Source of the DNA: Microbacterium galbinum
Lineage (GTDB): Bacteria > Actinomycetota > Actinomycetes > Actinomycetales > Microbacteriaceae
Assembly: GCF_023101185.1 (NCBI RefSeq)
Contig: NZ_CP078077.1
Span: forward strand, 3,129,630 to 3,193,629
Direction of reading: 5' to 3'
Length of the DNA stretch: 64,000 bases
Part shown: in pieces, positions 25,663-35,760 of the stretch
Position numbering within the stretch: the first letter of the stretch is position 1
How the letters are laid out: each line of letters opens with the position of its first letter
Translations under genes and position numbers: made by a program
The notes under the pieces: model-generated
Databases searched by the model: none
The model's input: only the letters and a program-made list of their open reading frames with translations
What the model was told of the DNA's origin: nothing

Positions 25663-27741
25663 CTAGGCGTCGATCGCCTCGCGCGACAGACGGTCGGAGG
25701 AGTCGATGATGAACTCGCGACGCGGAGCGACCTCGTTGCCCATCAACAGTTCGAAGACACGACCGGCGGCTTCGGCATCCTCCATGCGCACGCGTCGGAG
25801 CAGACGCCCCGAGCGGTCCATCGTGGTGTTCGCCAACTGCTCGGCATCCATCTCACCCAGACCCTTGTACCGCTGGATCGGCTCCTGCCAGCGCTTGCCG
25901 GCCTTGCGGAGCTTGGCCAGCAACGCGTGCATCTCCTGCTCGCTGTACGTGTAGATCGTCTCGTTCGGCTTGGAGCCCGGGTTCATGACCACGACACGGT
26001 GCAGCGGCGGCACTGCGGCGAACACACGCCCGTGCTCGATGAGCGGCCGCATGTAGCGGAAGAAGAGGGTGAGCAGCAGGGTGCGGATGTGGGCGCCGTC
26101 GACGTCGGCATCGCTCATCAGGATCACCTTGCCGTACCTCGCGGCGTCGATGTCGAAGCTGCGCCCCGAGCCGGCACCGATCACCTGGATGATCGATGCG
26201 CACTCCGCGTTCGACAGCATGTCGCCGATCGACGCCTTCTGCACGTTGAGGATCTTGCCGCGGATGGGGAGCAGCGCCTGGAACTCGCTGTTGCGCGCGT
26301 TCTTCGCCGTCCCCAGGGCCGAGTCGCCCTCGACGATGAAGAGCTCGCTGCGCTCGACCTCGTTCGTACGGCAATCGACGAGCTTGGTCGGCAGCGTCGA
26401 CGACTCGAGAGCGTTCTTCCGACGCTGCGTCTCCTTGTGGGCGCGCGCCGAGACGCGGGCCTTCATCTCGGCGACGATCTTATCGAGCAGCTGCGTCGCC
26501 TGACTCTTGTCGTCGCGCTTCGTCGAGCTGAAACGAGCCGCGAGATCCTTGCGGATCACCTGGGCCACGATCTGGCGCACGGCGGGCGTGCCGAGCACCT
26601 CCTTGGTCTGCCCCTCGAACTGCGGCTCGGGCACGTTGACCGTGAGCACGGCGGTGAGCCCGGCGAGCACGTCGTCCTTCTCGAGTTTGTCGTTGCCGAC
26701 CTTGAGCCGACGGGCGTTCTGCTCCACCTGTGCACGCAGCACCTTCAGCAGCTCCTGATCGAAGCCCTGCTGGTGCGTACCGCCCTTGGGCGTCGCGATG
26801 ATGTTGACGAACGACCGGGTCGTGGTCTCGTAACCCGTCCCCCACCGCATCGCGATGTCGACCTTGCACACGCGCTCGACCTCGGTCGCCACCATGTGGC
26901 CGTCGGCCTGCAGCACGGGAACCGTCTCCTTGAAGGTCCCCTCGCCCTGCACGCGCCAGGTGTCGGTGACAGGCGGGTCACTGGCGAGGTAGTCGACGAA
27001 CTCCGAGATGCCGCCCTCGTAGTGGTAGCTCGTCTCGACGTTCTCCTCCGCGCGCTCGTCGCGCACGACGATCTCGAGCCCCGGCACGAGGAACGCGGTC
27101 TGCCGAGCGCGCGTCTCGAGGTCGCCGAGCTGGAAGGCGGCGTCCTTGGTGAAGATCTGACGGTCGGCCCAATAGCGGATACGCGTGCCCGTGACGCCTC
27201 GCGGAGCCTTGCCGACGACCCGCAGCTCGCTCTTCTGCTCGAACGGGGTGAAGGCCGCATCCGGTCGCTTGCCGTCGCGGTCGTCGAAGAGGCCCGGCTC
27301 GCCGCGATGGAACGACATCGCGTAGGTCTTGCCGCCGCGATCGACTTCGACGTCGAGACGCTCGGAGAGCGCGTTCACGACGGAGGCTCCCACACCGTGC
27401 AGACCGCCGGAGGCCGCGTACGACCCTCCGCCGAACTTGCCACCGGCGTGCAGCTTGGTGAAGACGACCTCGACACCGGTCAGACCGGTGCGCGGCTCGA
27501 CATCGACCGGGATGCCGCGGCCGTTGTCGTGCACCTCGACGCTGCCGTCCGGGTGCAGGATGACATCGATCTTCGCGCCGTTGCCGGCGACGGCTTCGTC
27601 GACGGCGTTGTCGATGATCTCCCAGAGGCAGTGCATGAGCCCGGGCGATCCGTTCGAGCCGATGTACATACCGGGACGCTTGCGGACAGCCTCGAGGCCT
27701 TCGAGCACCTGGAGATGATGGGCGGAATACTCGGCGGTCAC
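25663..27741 (-). CDS. parE: DNA topoisomerase IV subunit B
   Basis: This 692-residue ATPase subunit partners with ParC. The GHKL ATP-binding part has RKRPGMYIG, EIIDNAVDEAVAG, DNGRGIPVD and GLHGVGASVVNALS. The transducer domain follows, and the TOPRIM domain has the metal-binding LFIVEGDSALGTAKNA and LMSDADVDGAHI. The C-terminus ends in PRREFIIDSSDRLSREAIDA. GTG 27741 is preceded by CGGAG and, 8 nt upstream, by TAGAAT, so the message may be nearly leaderless. The last 22 codons are copied at 25224-25289. Confidence 0.95.
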   Translation of the reverse strand: MTAEYSAHHLQVLEGLEAVRKRPGMYIGSNGSPGLMHCLWEIIDNAVDEAVAGNGAKIDVILHPDGSVEVHDNGRGIPVDVEPRTGLTGVEVVFTKLHAGGKFGGGSYAASGGLHGVGASVVNALSERLDVEVDRGGKTYAMSFHRGEPGLFDDRDGKRPDAAFTPFEQKSELRVVGKAPRGVTGTRIRYWADRQIFTKDAAFQLGDLETRARQTAFLVPGLEIVVRDERAEENVETSYHYEGGISEFVDYLASDPPVTDTWRVQGEGTFKETVPVLQADGHMVATEVERVCKVDIAMRWGTGYETTTRSFVNIIATPKGGTHQQGFDQELLKVLRAQVEQNARRLKVGNDKLEKDDVLAGLTAVLTVNVPEPQFEGQTKEVLGTPAVRQIVAQVIRKDLAARFSSTKRDDKSQATQLLDKIVAEMKARVSARAHKETQRRKNALESSTLPTKLVDCRTNEVERSELFIVEGDSALGTAKNARNSEFQALLPIRGKILNVQKASIGDMLSNAECASIIQVIGAGSGRSFDIDAARYGKVILMSDADVDGAHIRTLLLTLFFRYMRPLIEHGRVFAAVPPLHRVVVMNPGSKPNETIYTYSEQEMHALLAKLRKAGKRWQEPIQRYKGLGEMDAEQLANTTMDRSGRLLRRVRMEDAEAAGRVFELLMGNEVAPRREFIIDSSDRLSREAIDA

Positions 27742-27920
27742 AATCTCCGATTCTATGTTCGAATACCCCGCACGGCCCGCCGACACTCCCCGGACCGGCC
27801 CACCGCGTGCCGCGCGCGTACGCGGTGAGCGAAACACGCCGTGATCCGGGCATGCTCCCACCCACTCCGTGGTTGTATTGAGCACGCTCCCCAGCGAACC
27901 CGAATCGAGGAGGCACCGAG

Positions 27921-28139
27921 ATGAACGCAACGACCGAACGTGAGACCTCCGTGGTCGAGTTCCGCCTGACCGCAGCAGACCGCTGCGACTCGTGCGGCGC
28001 GCAGGCCTACATCGCAGCCGAGGTCAACGGCTCCGAGCTCCTGTTCTGCGCCCACCACGGACGCAAGTACGAAGAGAAGCTCCGCGCCATCGCGACGAGT
28101 TGGCACGATGAGACCGCGCGTCTCGTCGAGGCCGTCTGA
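27921..28139 (+). CDS. DUF7455 small zinc-binding protein
   Basis: This 72-residue protein has the form EFRLTAADRCDSCGAQAYIAA...ELLFCAHHGRKYEEKL. Two cysteines plus a CxHH motif make a likely zinc site. It matches a small actinobacterial family found beside sigA and parE, of unknown function. GAGGAGG lies about 8 nt before the ATG. It is divergent from parE, with a 179-bp gap, and convergent with the alanine racemase-like pair, separated by a hairpin. Confidence 0.87.
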   Translation: MNATTERETSVVEFRLTAADRCDSCGAQAYIAAEVNGSELLFCAHHGRKYEEKLRAIATSWHDETARLVEAV

Positions 28140-28151
28140 CCCCGACTCCAC

Positions 28152-28186
28152 GAAGGCCCTCCCGCGGTGACGCGTCGAGGGCCTTC
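28152..28186. terminator. Hairpin between DUF7455 and alanine racemase-like gene
   Basis: A perfect 10-bp stem (28152-28161 and 28177-28186) lies 12 bp after the DUF7455 stop and 32 bp beyond the end of the convergent racemase-like gene. It can serve both. Confidence 0.7.
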
Positions 28187-28218
28187 TGCATACCCTCCCG
28201 CGGTTCCGCGTCTCGGCG

Positions 28219-29256
28219 TCAGACGACGACGCGGCGCACGCGCGAGGTCAGCCGGGTGAGGATCTCCTCGCCCACGGTGTCGATCCGCTCGGCGAGAGTC
28301 GTCGCGGACGACTCCCCCCACTCGCCCGCTCCGAAGACGCGCACGACGTCGCCCACCGTAGCGCCCGGCCACCCGGCGACGACGCTCCGGGTCTGATCGA
28401 TGCGGCGCAGCTCCCGCGCCCCCTGGGGTGTGCCGACGGCGACCCCTGCGAGCGTCGAGGGGATGCCGTCGAAGCTCCCGATCGCGACGACCGCATCGCC
28501 GTCGACGACGTCGACCACCGAGGCGGTCAGCGTCGCGACCGGACGGATGCCGTCGAGCTCGGGGCCGTCGGCCGAGCGGACCCCGTAGCAGAACGCGCCG
28601 ATGCGCGACAGCGTGCCGCGCAGTTCGGGCCGCCACCACGAGGCCGCAGACGCCGTCAGATGGAGGAAGGTCGGAGCGGCGCCCGTGTCGCCCACCTGCC
28701 GCACGGCCTCGAGGAAGACCGCCTGAGCCTCGTCGTCCTCGGCATCGCTCGCTTCGGCGATGTGGCTCCAGATGCCGACGAGTTCCAGCACGCCTGCCGC
28801 CTCGGCCGCCCGCGCGGTGGCGACGGCGTCCGCCCAGTCCTCCGGCAGGATGCCGTTGCGGTGCAGCCCGCTGTCGATCTTGAGGTGCACGCGCGCACGC
28901 ACCTCGATCGCCGTCGCCCGGGCGATCACCCGGTCGAGGTAGTCCGCCGTGCCGATGCCCAGATCGACATCGTGCAGCAGCGCCTCGTCGATCTCCGCGT
29001 CGGTGGACGTGACCCAGGCGAAGATGCGCGCGCCGCCGCCCGCGACTCGCCGCACATCGATGGCGCTGCGCACGTCGAAGCTCCCGATCCAGGTCACGCC
29101 GGACTCGATCGCCGTCTCGACCGCCCAGGGCAGCCCATGGCCGTACGCGTCGTCCTTCACGACGATCATGAGCTCGGACGGCGCGATGCGCCGCTGCACC
29201 GCCGCGATGTTGGCGCGCAGAACGTTTCCGTCGAGCCGCAGTTCGGGACGCGTCAC
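28219..29256 (-). CDS. Alanine racemase-like protein with barrel and PLP lysine but without the SYG tyrosine segment
   Basis: This 345-residue protein aligns with alanine racemase. The barrel holds the PLP lysine K34 in IVVKDDAYGHG, the carboxylate-binding Arg in LKIDSGLHRNG, WSHIAEASDAEDDEA, HLTASAASW and the LSRIGAFCYG segment with the pyridine-nitrogen Arg. The C-terminal domain is shortened: the stretch that normally carries the catalytic tyrosine (SYG) is absent, and GYADG is replaced by GSFDG. The GTG overlaps the TGA of the upstream racemase-like gene (GTGA), so the two are translationally coupled. Alone it may be inactive or altered. With its partner it could rebuild an active site. 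Confidence 0.85.
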   Translation of the reverse strand: MTRPELRLDGNVLRANIAAVQRRIAPSELMIVVKDDAYGHGLPWAVETAIESGVTWIGSFDVRSAIDVRRVAGGGARIFAWVTSTDAEIDEALLHDVDLGIGTADYLDRVIARATAIEVRARVHLKIDSGLHRNGILPEDWADAVATARAAEAAGVLELVGIWSHIAEASDAEDDEAQAVFLEAVRQVGDTGAAPTFLHLTASAASWWRPELRGTLSRIGAFCYGVRSADGPELDGIRPVATLTASVVDVVDGDAVVAIGSFDGIPSTLAGVAVGTPQGARELRRIDQTRSVVAGWPGATVGDVVRVFGAGEWGESSATTLAERIDTVGEEILTRLTSRVRRVVV

Positions 29257-29957
29257 GCCTCCCACCCCCGATCCGCGTGGATGCCGGCGACGGTGATCAG
29301 CTCGGGCATCGTGAGCCCGGTGACCTCCGACCATCGCGCCAGTCCGGGAGCAGCGGGACCCGTGCCGCCGAAGTAGGTCGCCTCGGTTCCGACCGCGGCA
29401 TCCGCCCCGCCGAGGTCGACCACGCAGACATCCATCGCGACACGCCCGACGATAGGTCGTTCGCGTCCGTCGATCTCGACGGACGCGCGGTTGCCGAGCG
29501 CCCGCATGATCCCCTGGGCGTAGCCGCCCGTGATCAGCGCCACCGTGGTGTCGCTCTCGGCCCGGAACGTGTAGCCGTACGACACCGCATCGCCTGCCCG
29601 CAGGCGCTTGGTCGAGAGCACGAGACCGTGCAGGCGCATCACCGCGCGCACCGGCATCATGCCATCGCGATCGGGAAGGCCGTAGAGCAGTGTCGAGTCG
29701 ATGTCGGCCTCGCCGTCGAGCGTCGCCGCGATGCCCTCGAGAGCGAGCGCCTCGAGCACGCCCGGCGAATCGACGAGCACGCGCTCGGCGCCGACCGCCG
29801 TCACCGCGTGCGCGACCGCGAGCACGCCGTGCCCCCAGGCATCGCGTCGCAGGTCGGCGACGTGCCCGCCCGCGTGGAGCGCGGCGGCAGCGCCGGAGGC
29901 CAGAGCGGAGCGGGAGATCATCGCCCGCGGCCGGGCACTCGAAGTCGTGTCACGCAC
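29253..29957 (-). CDS. Truncated-barrel alanine racemase-like protein carrying the catalytic tyrosine domain
   Basis: This protein of about 234 residues keeps only the start of the alanine racemase barrel. DLRRDAWGHG matches the PLP-lysine motif, but the lysine is R37. About 130-150 barrel residues are missing. The C-terminal domain is intact: LHGLVLSTKRLRAGDAVSYG with the catalytic tyrosine Y127, ALITGGYAQGIMRALGNR, and IVGRVAMDVCVVDLG. It lacks the lysine needed for PLP catalysis. GTG 29957 follows a weak GGAAA; ATG 29921 is possible. Its TGA overlaps the start of the racemase-like gene downstream, and it diverges from the ATP-grasp gene. Confidence 0.82.
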   Translation of the reverse strand: MRDTTSSARPRAMISRSALASGAAAALHAGGHVADLRRDAWGHGVLAVAHAVTAVGAERVLVDSPGVLEALALEGIAATLDGEADIDSTLLYGLPDRDGMMPVRAVMRLHGLVLSTKRLRAGDAVSYGYTFRAESDTTVALITGGYAQGIMRALGNRASVEIDGRERPIVGRVAMDVCVVDLGGADAAVGTEATYFGGTGPAAPGLARWSEVTGLTMPELITVAGIHADRGWEA

Positions 29958-30041
29958 GGTTTCCAGCCTATCGGTGTCTCCCAGGAGACGATCGGTGCCC
30001 ACCGTAGACTGGGGAGAACCCCCTCTCACCTTCGGAGTCAC

Positions 30042-31058
30042 ATGTCACGTCTTTCCCTCGCGCCCCGCATCCGCTACCTGATCGGACGCGCACGACGCAT
30101 CGACGTCGGATCGGTCGTCGAACGCGCGAAAGAGGCGTCGGAGCAGCACCACAAGGCCGTGCCCGCGATCGTCGTCGACATGCTCTGGTCGGCGGCACGG
30201 CACAACGTCGGGTTCCAGGACTACATCGACTACGACTTCGCGATGCTGACCCGCGCGGAGCGCGAGACGTACATGACCCACCCCGTCTCCAACCAGCTCT
30301 CGCAGCGCTACGACCACCCGGACTTCCGGTGGATCTTCCAGGACAAGGTCGAGTTCGACAAGCACTTCTCCGCCCACCTGCACCGGGAGTGGCTGGTGGT
30401 CGAGGAGGGCAATGCCGACGCCGTGCGTGAGCTCACGCAGCGTCTCGGCACGATCGTCACAAAGGAGCCGGTCGGCCAGGCCGGCACCGGTGTGCACCGC
30501 TACCACGCGGCCGACATCGAGGACTGGGACGAGTTCCACCGCGGACTCCTCAACAGGGGCGAACTCCTCATCGAAGAGGTCATCCGTCAGCACGACGCCC
30601 TCGCCGCGGTCTGCCCCGGCACCGTCAACACCACGCGGATCACGGCGTTCTTCGACGGCGAGAAGGCGCACATCCTCGCGATGGCGCAGAAGTTCGGCCG
30701 CGGGGCGGTCAGTGACCAGATGACCTTCGGCGGCTTCTACACGATGCTCGACGAGAACGGCCACGCCGTGGGCGCCGGCTACGACTCGCACGGCCATGTG
30801 CACGAGACGCACCCCGACTCGGGCTTCCGGATCGCCGATTTCCAGCTCCCCTACATGGACGAGGTGCGCGCCTTCATCGATCAGGTCGCGCGCGTCGTCC
30901 CGCAGGTGCAGTACGTGGGTTGGGACATCGTCGTCTCCCCCGAGGGCCCCGTGCTCGTCGAGGGCAACTGGGGTGCGGGCGTGTACGAGAACAAGCCGAG
31001 CGTCACCGGCATCCGCACCGGACACAAGCCGCGCTACCGCGAGGTCATCGGCTTCTGA
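30042..31058 (+). CDS. ATP-grasp ligase (sugar-transfer-associated type)
   Basis: This 338-residue protein resembles the sugar-transfer-associated ATP-grasp family. ATP-grasp landmarks are IVTKEPVGQAGTGVHRYHA (nucleotide-binding lysine and glycine loop), ELLIEEVIRQHDALAAV (adenine-binding Glu), and the C-terminal VGWDIVVSPEGPVLVEGN with metal-binding acidic residues. ATP-grasp enzymes join a carboxylate to an amine or thiol through an acyl-phosphate. The substrate is unknown. It is divergent from the racemase-like pair (84 bp between starts) and convergent with the CofE-like gene. CGGAG precedes the ATG. Confidence 0.83.
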   Translation: MSRLSLAPRIRYLIGRARRIDVGSVVERAKEASEQHHKAVPAIVVDMLWSAARHNVGFQDYIDYDFAMLTRAERETYMTHPVSNQLSQRYDHPDFRWIFQDKVEFDKHFSAHLHREWLVVEEGNADAVRELTQRLGTIVTKEPVGQAGTGVHRYHAADIEDWDEFHRGLLNRGELLIEEVIRQHDALAAVCPGTVNTTRITAFFDGEKAHILAMAQKFGRGAVSDQMTFGGFYTMLDENGHAVGAGYDSHGHVHETHPDSGFRIADFQLPYMDEVRAFIDQVARVVPQVQYVGWDIVVSPEGPVLVEGNWGAGVYENKPSVTGIRTGHKPRYREVIGF

Positions 31059-31068
31059 GATACCGACG

Positions 31069-31104
31069 AAAGGGCCCCGGATGCCGAAGCATCCGGGGCC
31101 CTTT
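31069..31104. terminator. Strong bidirectional terminator
   Basis: A perfect 16-bp GC-rich stem with a CGAA loop (arms 31069-31084 and 31089-31104) is flanked by AAA and TTTT. It lies between the ATP-grasp gene and the convergent CofE-like gene and should end both transcripts. Confidence 0.9.
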
Positions 31105-31125
31105 TCCGTGTCGTTCTCGACGGGG

Positions 31126-31817
31126 TCAGATCTCGCGGACGATGCCCAACGGCGTGGACTCCAGGCCCTGGCCGAGGGGGTTGTCGCCGAGGATCTTGAC
31201 GAGCCGACGTTCGCCGTCCTTGTCGAGGGTCGATCCGAGGATGTTCCCGCCGATGTCGTTGATGTCGACGACGGCGACCTCCGCCGTGCCGCCCAGCAGC
31301 GTCTTGAGGCGCGCAGCGACCTCTCGCGGGTTCTTCGGCCCGAGCACGACCGCCTGGTTGTAGGGCGGGATCGTGTGCTTGGTGGGGCCGTCGATCGCGC
31401 GCGCCTTGTCGCCGGCGATGCGGTAGAAGTCGCCGCGTCGGCCGAACGCCTTCGTCACTGCGGACACCGCGGCGGCGAAGAGGATGCGCGGAGTTCCGCA
31501 TTCGCGCAGTGCCATCTCCATCGTCTCCGGCATGCCGAGCCCGATCCCGTAGGGGGTGCGGGTGACGTACTTCGACAGGAAGAGTGCGAGCTTGCGCGGC
31601 TGGATCTCGTCGAGACGGTACGAGCGCCCCTGCGTGATCGCCACGATCTTCTCGGTGACGAAGAGCAGATCACCCGGCTGCACGGCGGACGCCGCGTACT
31701 CCGTGATGACCTGGTCGATGTCGTCGTCCGGCATCACGACGCGCGTGCGCAGCGGAATGCGCGCGAACGTCTTCCCGTCGACGCTGGTCTCGAGCGCCTT
31801 GCCCTCGTTCGCCTGCA

Positions 31818-31818
<1 letters not shown>
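31126..31818 (-). CDS. CofE-like (F420-0:gamma-glutamyl ligase family) protein
   Basis: This 230-residue protein matches the CofE/F420-0:gamma-glutamyl ligase fold. Key stretches are RIPLRTRVVMPDDDI, VQPGDLLFVTEKIVAITQGRSY, KYVTRTPYGIGLGMPETMEMAL, and VAVVDINDIGGNILGSTLD. Authentic CofE adds glutamate to F420 using GTP, but no other F420 gene is seen here, so the substrate is unknown. ATG 31818 shares one base with the sigA TGA (TGATG); GTG 31821 is an alternative. It is probably translated from the sigA transcript, a curious link between a primary sigma factor and a ligase. Confidence 0.83.
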
Positions 31819-33062
<1,244 letters not shown>

Positions 33063-33230
33063 GTTTCGCCTTTCACGGAGCGGCAGAGCCCCTCCGGGAC
33101 ATTTCGGACACTAGTAAGACCCTTGTCAAGTCCGCTCCCCGGAAGGAACGATTGACAACGGGTCAGACACCCAGTATCGCACACGCAGAAGGATGCGGGT
33201 GCATTCGCGCCGAGATCGTCGCGTCGAACG

Positions 33231-34172
33231 TCACCCGCGCCCCGACTTGTCGTCGTCTCCCGACGGCCGAGAGGCGAGGTAGCGCTCGAGTTCGGCGGCG
33301 AGCTCGTCGGCGCTGGGGAGGTCGCGCTCGTTGAAGCCGCCCTCGTCGTAGCTGCCGTCCTCGGGGTTGCGGCCGGCCATGTAGGCGTCGTAGCGACGCT
33401 CGAGGTTGTGCACCATCTGCTGCAGTTCCTCGTTGCCGATCACCTGCTCGTCGATCTTGGCGAGGTAGTCCTCGCGGCGTTCCTGGATCTCGTCGAGCAT
33501 GAGCACGAGCCCGGTCGACGCCATGAGCTTCTCGGCCGCCGCGATCACGGCGTTCGGGTTCTCGGTCTCGGCGAGGTAGTGCGGCACGAGCAGCACGAAC
33601 CCGACGGCGCGATCGCCGCGCTCCGCGAAACGGAATTCCAGGAGGTGGCCGGCCGTCGCCGGCACCTGGGTGCGCGGGCGCCACACCGAGTGCACGACGC
33701 TGAGGTCGCGACGGTTGCCGCTGACGGTGGTGCCGATCGGGCGCGTGTGCGGGACCGGCATCGCGATCGAGTGCACCCAGTTCAGTCCGGAGACCTCGAA
33801 CTCGGTGGCGAGATCGAGCACCGTGCGGGCGAAGGCGTTCCACGCGAAGTCGGGCTCGTACCCGGCGAGCAGCAGGAACGGCTGCCCGAGGGCGTCGGTC
33901 GCGAGGGAGAGCTCGAGCTTGGCGGGGCGGAACTGCGTCAGGTGATCCTGATCGAACGAGATCACCGGACGGCGGGCGCGATAGTCGAGCAACACGTCGT
34001 TGTCGAACACCACGACGGGCTGCGGGTCGGCGGTCTCGCGGAGGTGCTCGATGAGTCCGGAGACGGCGTTGCCCGCATCGGTGAAGCCGGTCAGCAGCAT
34101 GACCAGCGGAAGTCCGGGCGGCACCGCCGGAGCGTTCGCGACTCGTTCGTGGATCTCACCGGAGAAGGGCAT
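33231..34172 (-). CDS. PAC2 family protein
   Basis: This 313-residue protein belongs to the PAC2 family, related to proteasome assembly chaperone 2. Visible features are GLPLVMLLTGFTDAGNAVSGLIEHL, the VFDNDVLLDYRARRPVISFD segment, LLAGYEPDFAWNAFARTVLDLA, and a C-terminal helical LDEIQERREDYLAKIDEQVIGNEELQQ. Actinobacterial members are of unknown function, although the fold suggests a chaperone-like or hydrolase-like role. ATG 34172 lies 6 nt after TAGCAT (minus strand), so the message is likely leaderless. It is divergent from pepA. Confidence 0.88.
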   Translation of the reverse strand: MPFSGEIHERVANAPAVPPGLPLVMLLTGFTDAGNAVSGLIEHLRETADPQPVVVFDNDVLLDYRARRPVISFDQDHLTQFRPAKLELSLATDALGQPFLLLAGYEPDFAWNAFARTVLDLATEFEVSGLNWVHSIAMPVPHTRPIGTTVSGNRRDLSVVHSVWRPRTQVPATAGHLLEFRFAERGDRAVGFVLLVPHYLAETENPNAVIAAAEKLMASTGLVLMLDEIQERREDYLAKIDEQVIGNEELQQMVHNLERRYDAYMAGRNPEDGSYDEGGFNERDLPSADELAAELERYLASRPSGDDDKSGRG

Positions 34173-34178
34173 TCCTCC

Positions 34179-34184
34179 ATGCTA
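34179..34184 (-). promoter_or_regulatory. -10 element for leaderless PAC2 gene
   Basis: TAGCAT on the minus strand ends 6 nt before the ATG at 34172. The GGAGGA between them touches the start codon, which suits a leaderless start rather than Shine-Dalgarno initiation. Confidence 0.5.
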
Positions 34185-34273
34185 CGAGCACGGCGGCGCG
34201 CAGGGGCTGGCGGGGTCTTGCTGAGAGCGAACACACACCCGTCCGTCCGCGCCCGCGCCGCCTGCAGCTTGCC

Positions 34274-34279
34274 TAGGAT
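34274..34279 (+). promoter_or_regulatory. -10 element for leaderless pepA
   Basis: TAGGAT is followed by 7 nt and then ATG 34287. This spacing puts the transcription start on the initiation codon and decides between ATG 34278 and ATG 34287 in favour of the latter. Confidence 0.6.
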
Positions 34280-34286
34280 GGAGGAC

Positions 34287-35759
34287 ATGACGCTTCCCGT
34301 GCTCTCGCACACCCCCGATCAGTTCCCCGGAAGCGCTGCCGATGCCGCAGTGCTCGTCGTGCCCGATCTCGCCGATGCGGCGACGTCGCTCGAGTCGTAT
34401 CCCGGACTCGCCGAGGCCCTCGCGGCGGTCGGCTTCACCGGTTCGGCGTCCGCCTTCGTACGGGTGCACGCCCCCGAGGTGACGAGCCTGCCGTTCGCCG
34501 TGGTCGGCATCGGAGCCACCCCGTCGGCCGAAGCCGTGCGGAACGCCGCGGGCGCCGCCCTGCGTTCGCTGACCGGGTTCGAAACAGTCTCGCTGGCGCT
34601 GGCACCCGGCCTGGAGGAGTACGCCGAGGCGGCGGCGGAAGGCGCCGTTCTGGGCGGCCACCGCTTCGACGGCTACCGCTCCAAGAAGCCCGCCGTCCGG
34701 GCCTCCGCCGTCATCCTGCACGGTGCGCTCGACGACGCGTCGGTCGCCCGGATCCAGGCCACGGGCGATGCCGTGGCGCTGGTCAAGGATCTCGTGAACG
34801 TCCCGGCCGAGTGGCAGAGCCCGGCCGATCTCGCCCAGAGCGCGGTCGACAGCGTCGCCGACCTCGACGTCACCGTCGAGATCCTCGACGAGTCGGCTCT
34901 GACGGAGCAGGGCTACGGCGGCATCCTGGGCGTCGGACAGGGGTCCGACCGCCCGCCGCGCCTCGTGCGCCTCGACTACTCCCCCGCCGGCGCGACGCAG
35001 CACATCGCCCTGGTCGGCAAGGGCATCACCTTCGACACGGGCGGCCTCTCGCTGAAGCCCGCGGCATCGATGGTCGGGATGAAGTTCGACATGGCGGGTG
35101 CCGCCACCAGCCTCGCGGCGCTCCGCGCGATCGCGACGCTGGAGCTCCCCGTGCGGGTCACCGCGTGGCTCTGCATCGCCGACAACATGCCCTCCGGCCG
35201 GGCGACGCGCCCCGGTGACGTGCTGCGGATGCTCGACGGCACCACGGTCGAGGTGCTCAACACGGACGCCGAGGGACGCCTGGTCATGGCCGACGGGCTC
35301 GTCGCCGCGAGCCGGGAGAACCCCGACGTGATCATCGACGTCGCCACCCTCACCGGTGCGATCGTCATGGCTCTCGGGCACCGCCACACCGGCGTCATGG
35401 GCGACGACGACGCCGTGACACGATTCCTCGCGGCGGCCGAGTCCGTCGACGAGCCGGCTTGGCGGATGCCGCTGCCGGACTACATGGAGGATTCCCTCGA
35501 CTCGCCCATCGCCGATCTCATCAATGCGAACATGAGCGACCGCGCCGCGGGTGCCTCGTTCGCGGGGCTGTTCCTCCGTCGATTCGTCGGACGCGTCTCC
35601 GACGATGCGGACGCTCCGCGCATCCCCTGGGTGCACCTCGACATCGCCGGTTCCGGCGAGAACGGCAGCGCGCCGTTCGGATTCACCGAGAAGGGCCCGA
35701 CCGGGGCGATGGTCCGGTCGATCGTCGCCTTCGCGGCCGCATCGGCACAGGAGGCCTGA
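34287..35759 (+). CDS. pepA: Leucyl aminopeptidase (M17 family)
   Basis: This 490-residue M17 aminopeptidase removes N-terminal amino acids and has a two-metal active site. The catalytic domain begins near VKDLVNVPAEWQSPADLA. Metal ligands and catalytic residues are visible in VGKGITFDTGGLSLKP, MKFDMAGAATSLAAL and the signature NTDAEGRLVMADGL. The N-terminal macro-like domain (residues 1-170) is typical. ATG 34287 is used because TAGGAT is 7 nt upstream; ATG 34278 would add MED. lpdA follows after one base, so the two are an operon. Confidence 0.94.
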   Translation: MTLPVLSHTPDQFPGSAADAAVLVVPDLADAATSLESYPGLAEALAAVGFTGSASAFVRVHAPEVTSLPFAVVGIGATPSAEAVRNAAGAALRSLTGFETVSLALAPGLEEYAEAAAEGAVLGGHRFDGYRSKKPAVRASAVILHGALDDASVARIQATGDAVALVKDLVNVPAEWQSPADLAQSAVDSVADLDVTVEILDESALTEQGYGGILGVGQGSDRPPRLVRLDYSPAGATQHIALVGKGITFDTGGLSLKPAASMVGMKFDMAGAATSLAALRAIATLELPVRVTAWLCIADNMPSGRATRPGDVLRMLDGTTVEVLNTDAEGRLVMADGLVAASRENPDVIIDVATLTGAIVMALGHRHTGVMGDDDAVTRFLAAAESVDEPAWRMPLPDYMEDSLDSPIADLINANMSDRAAGASFAGLFLRRFVGRVSDDADAPRIPWVHLDIAGSGENGSAPFGFTEKGPTGAMVRSIVAFAAASAQEA

Positions 35760-35760
35760 C

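Noticed and set aside
33100..33160. A TTGACA -35 box for sigA
   Set aside because: TTGACA is present on the minus strand, but no TAnnnT lies 16-18 nt from it, so I did not annotate a promoter.
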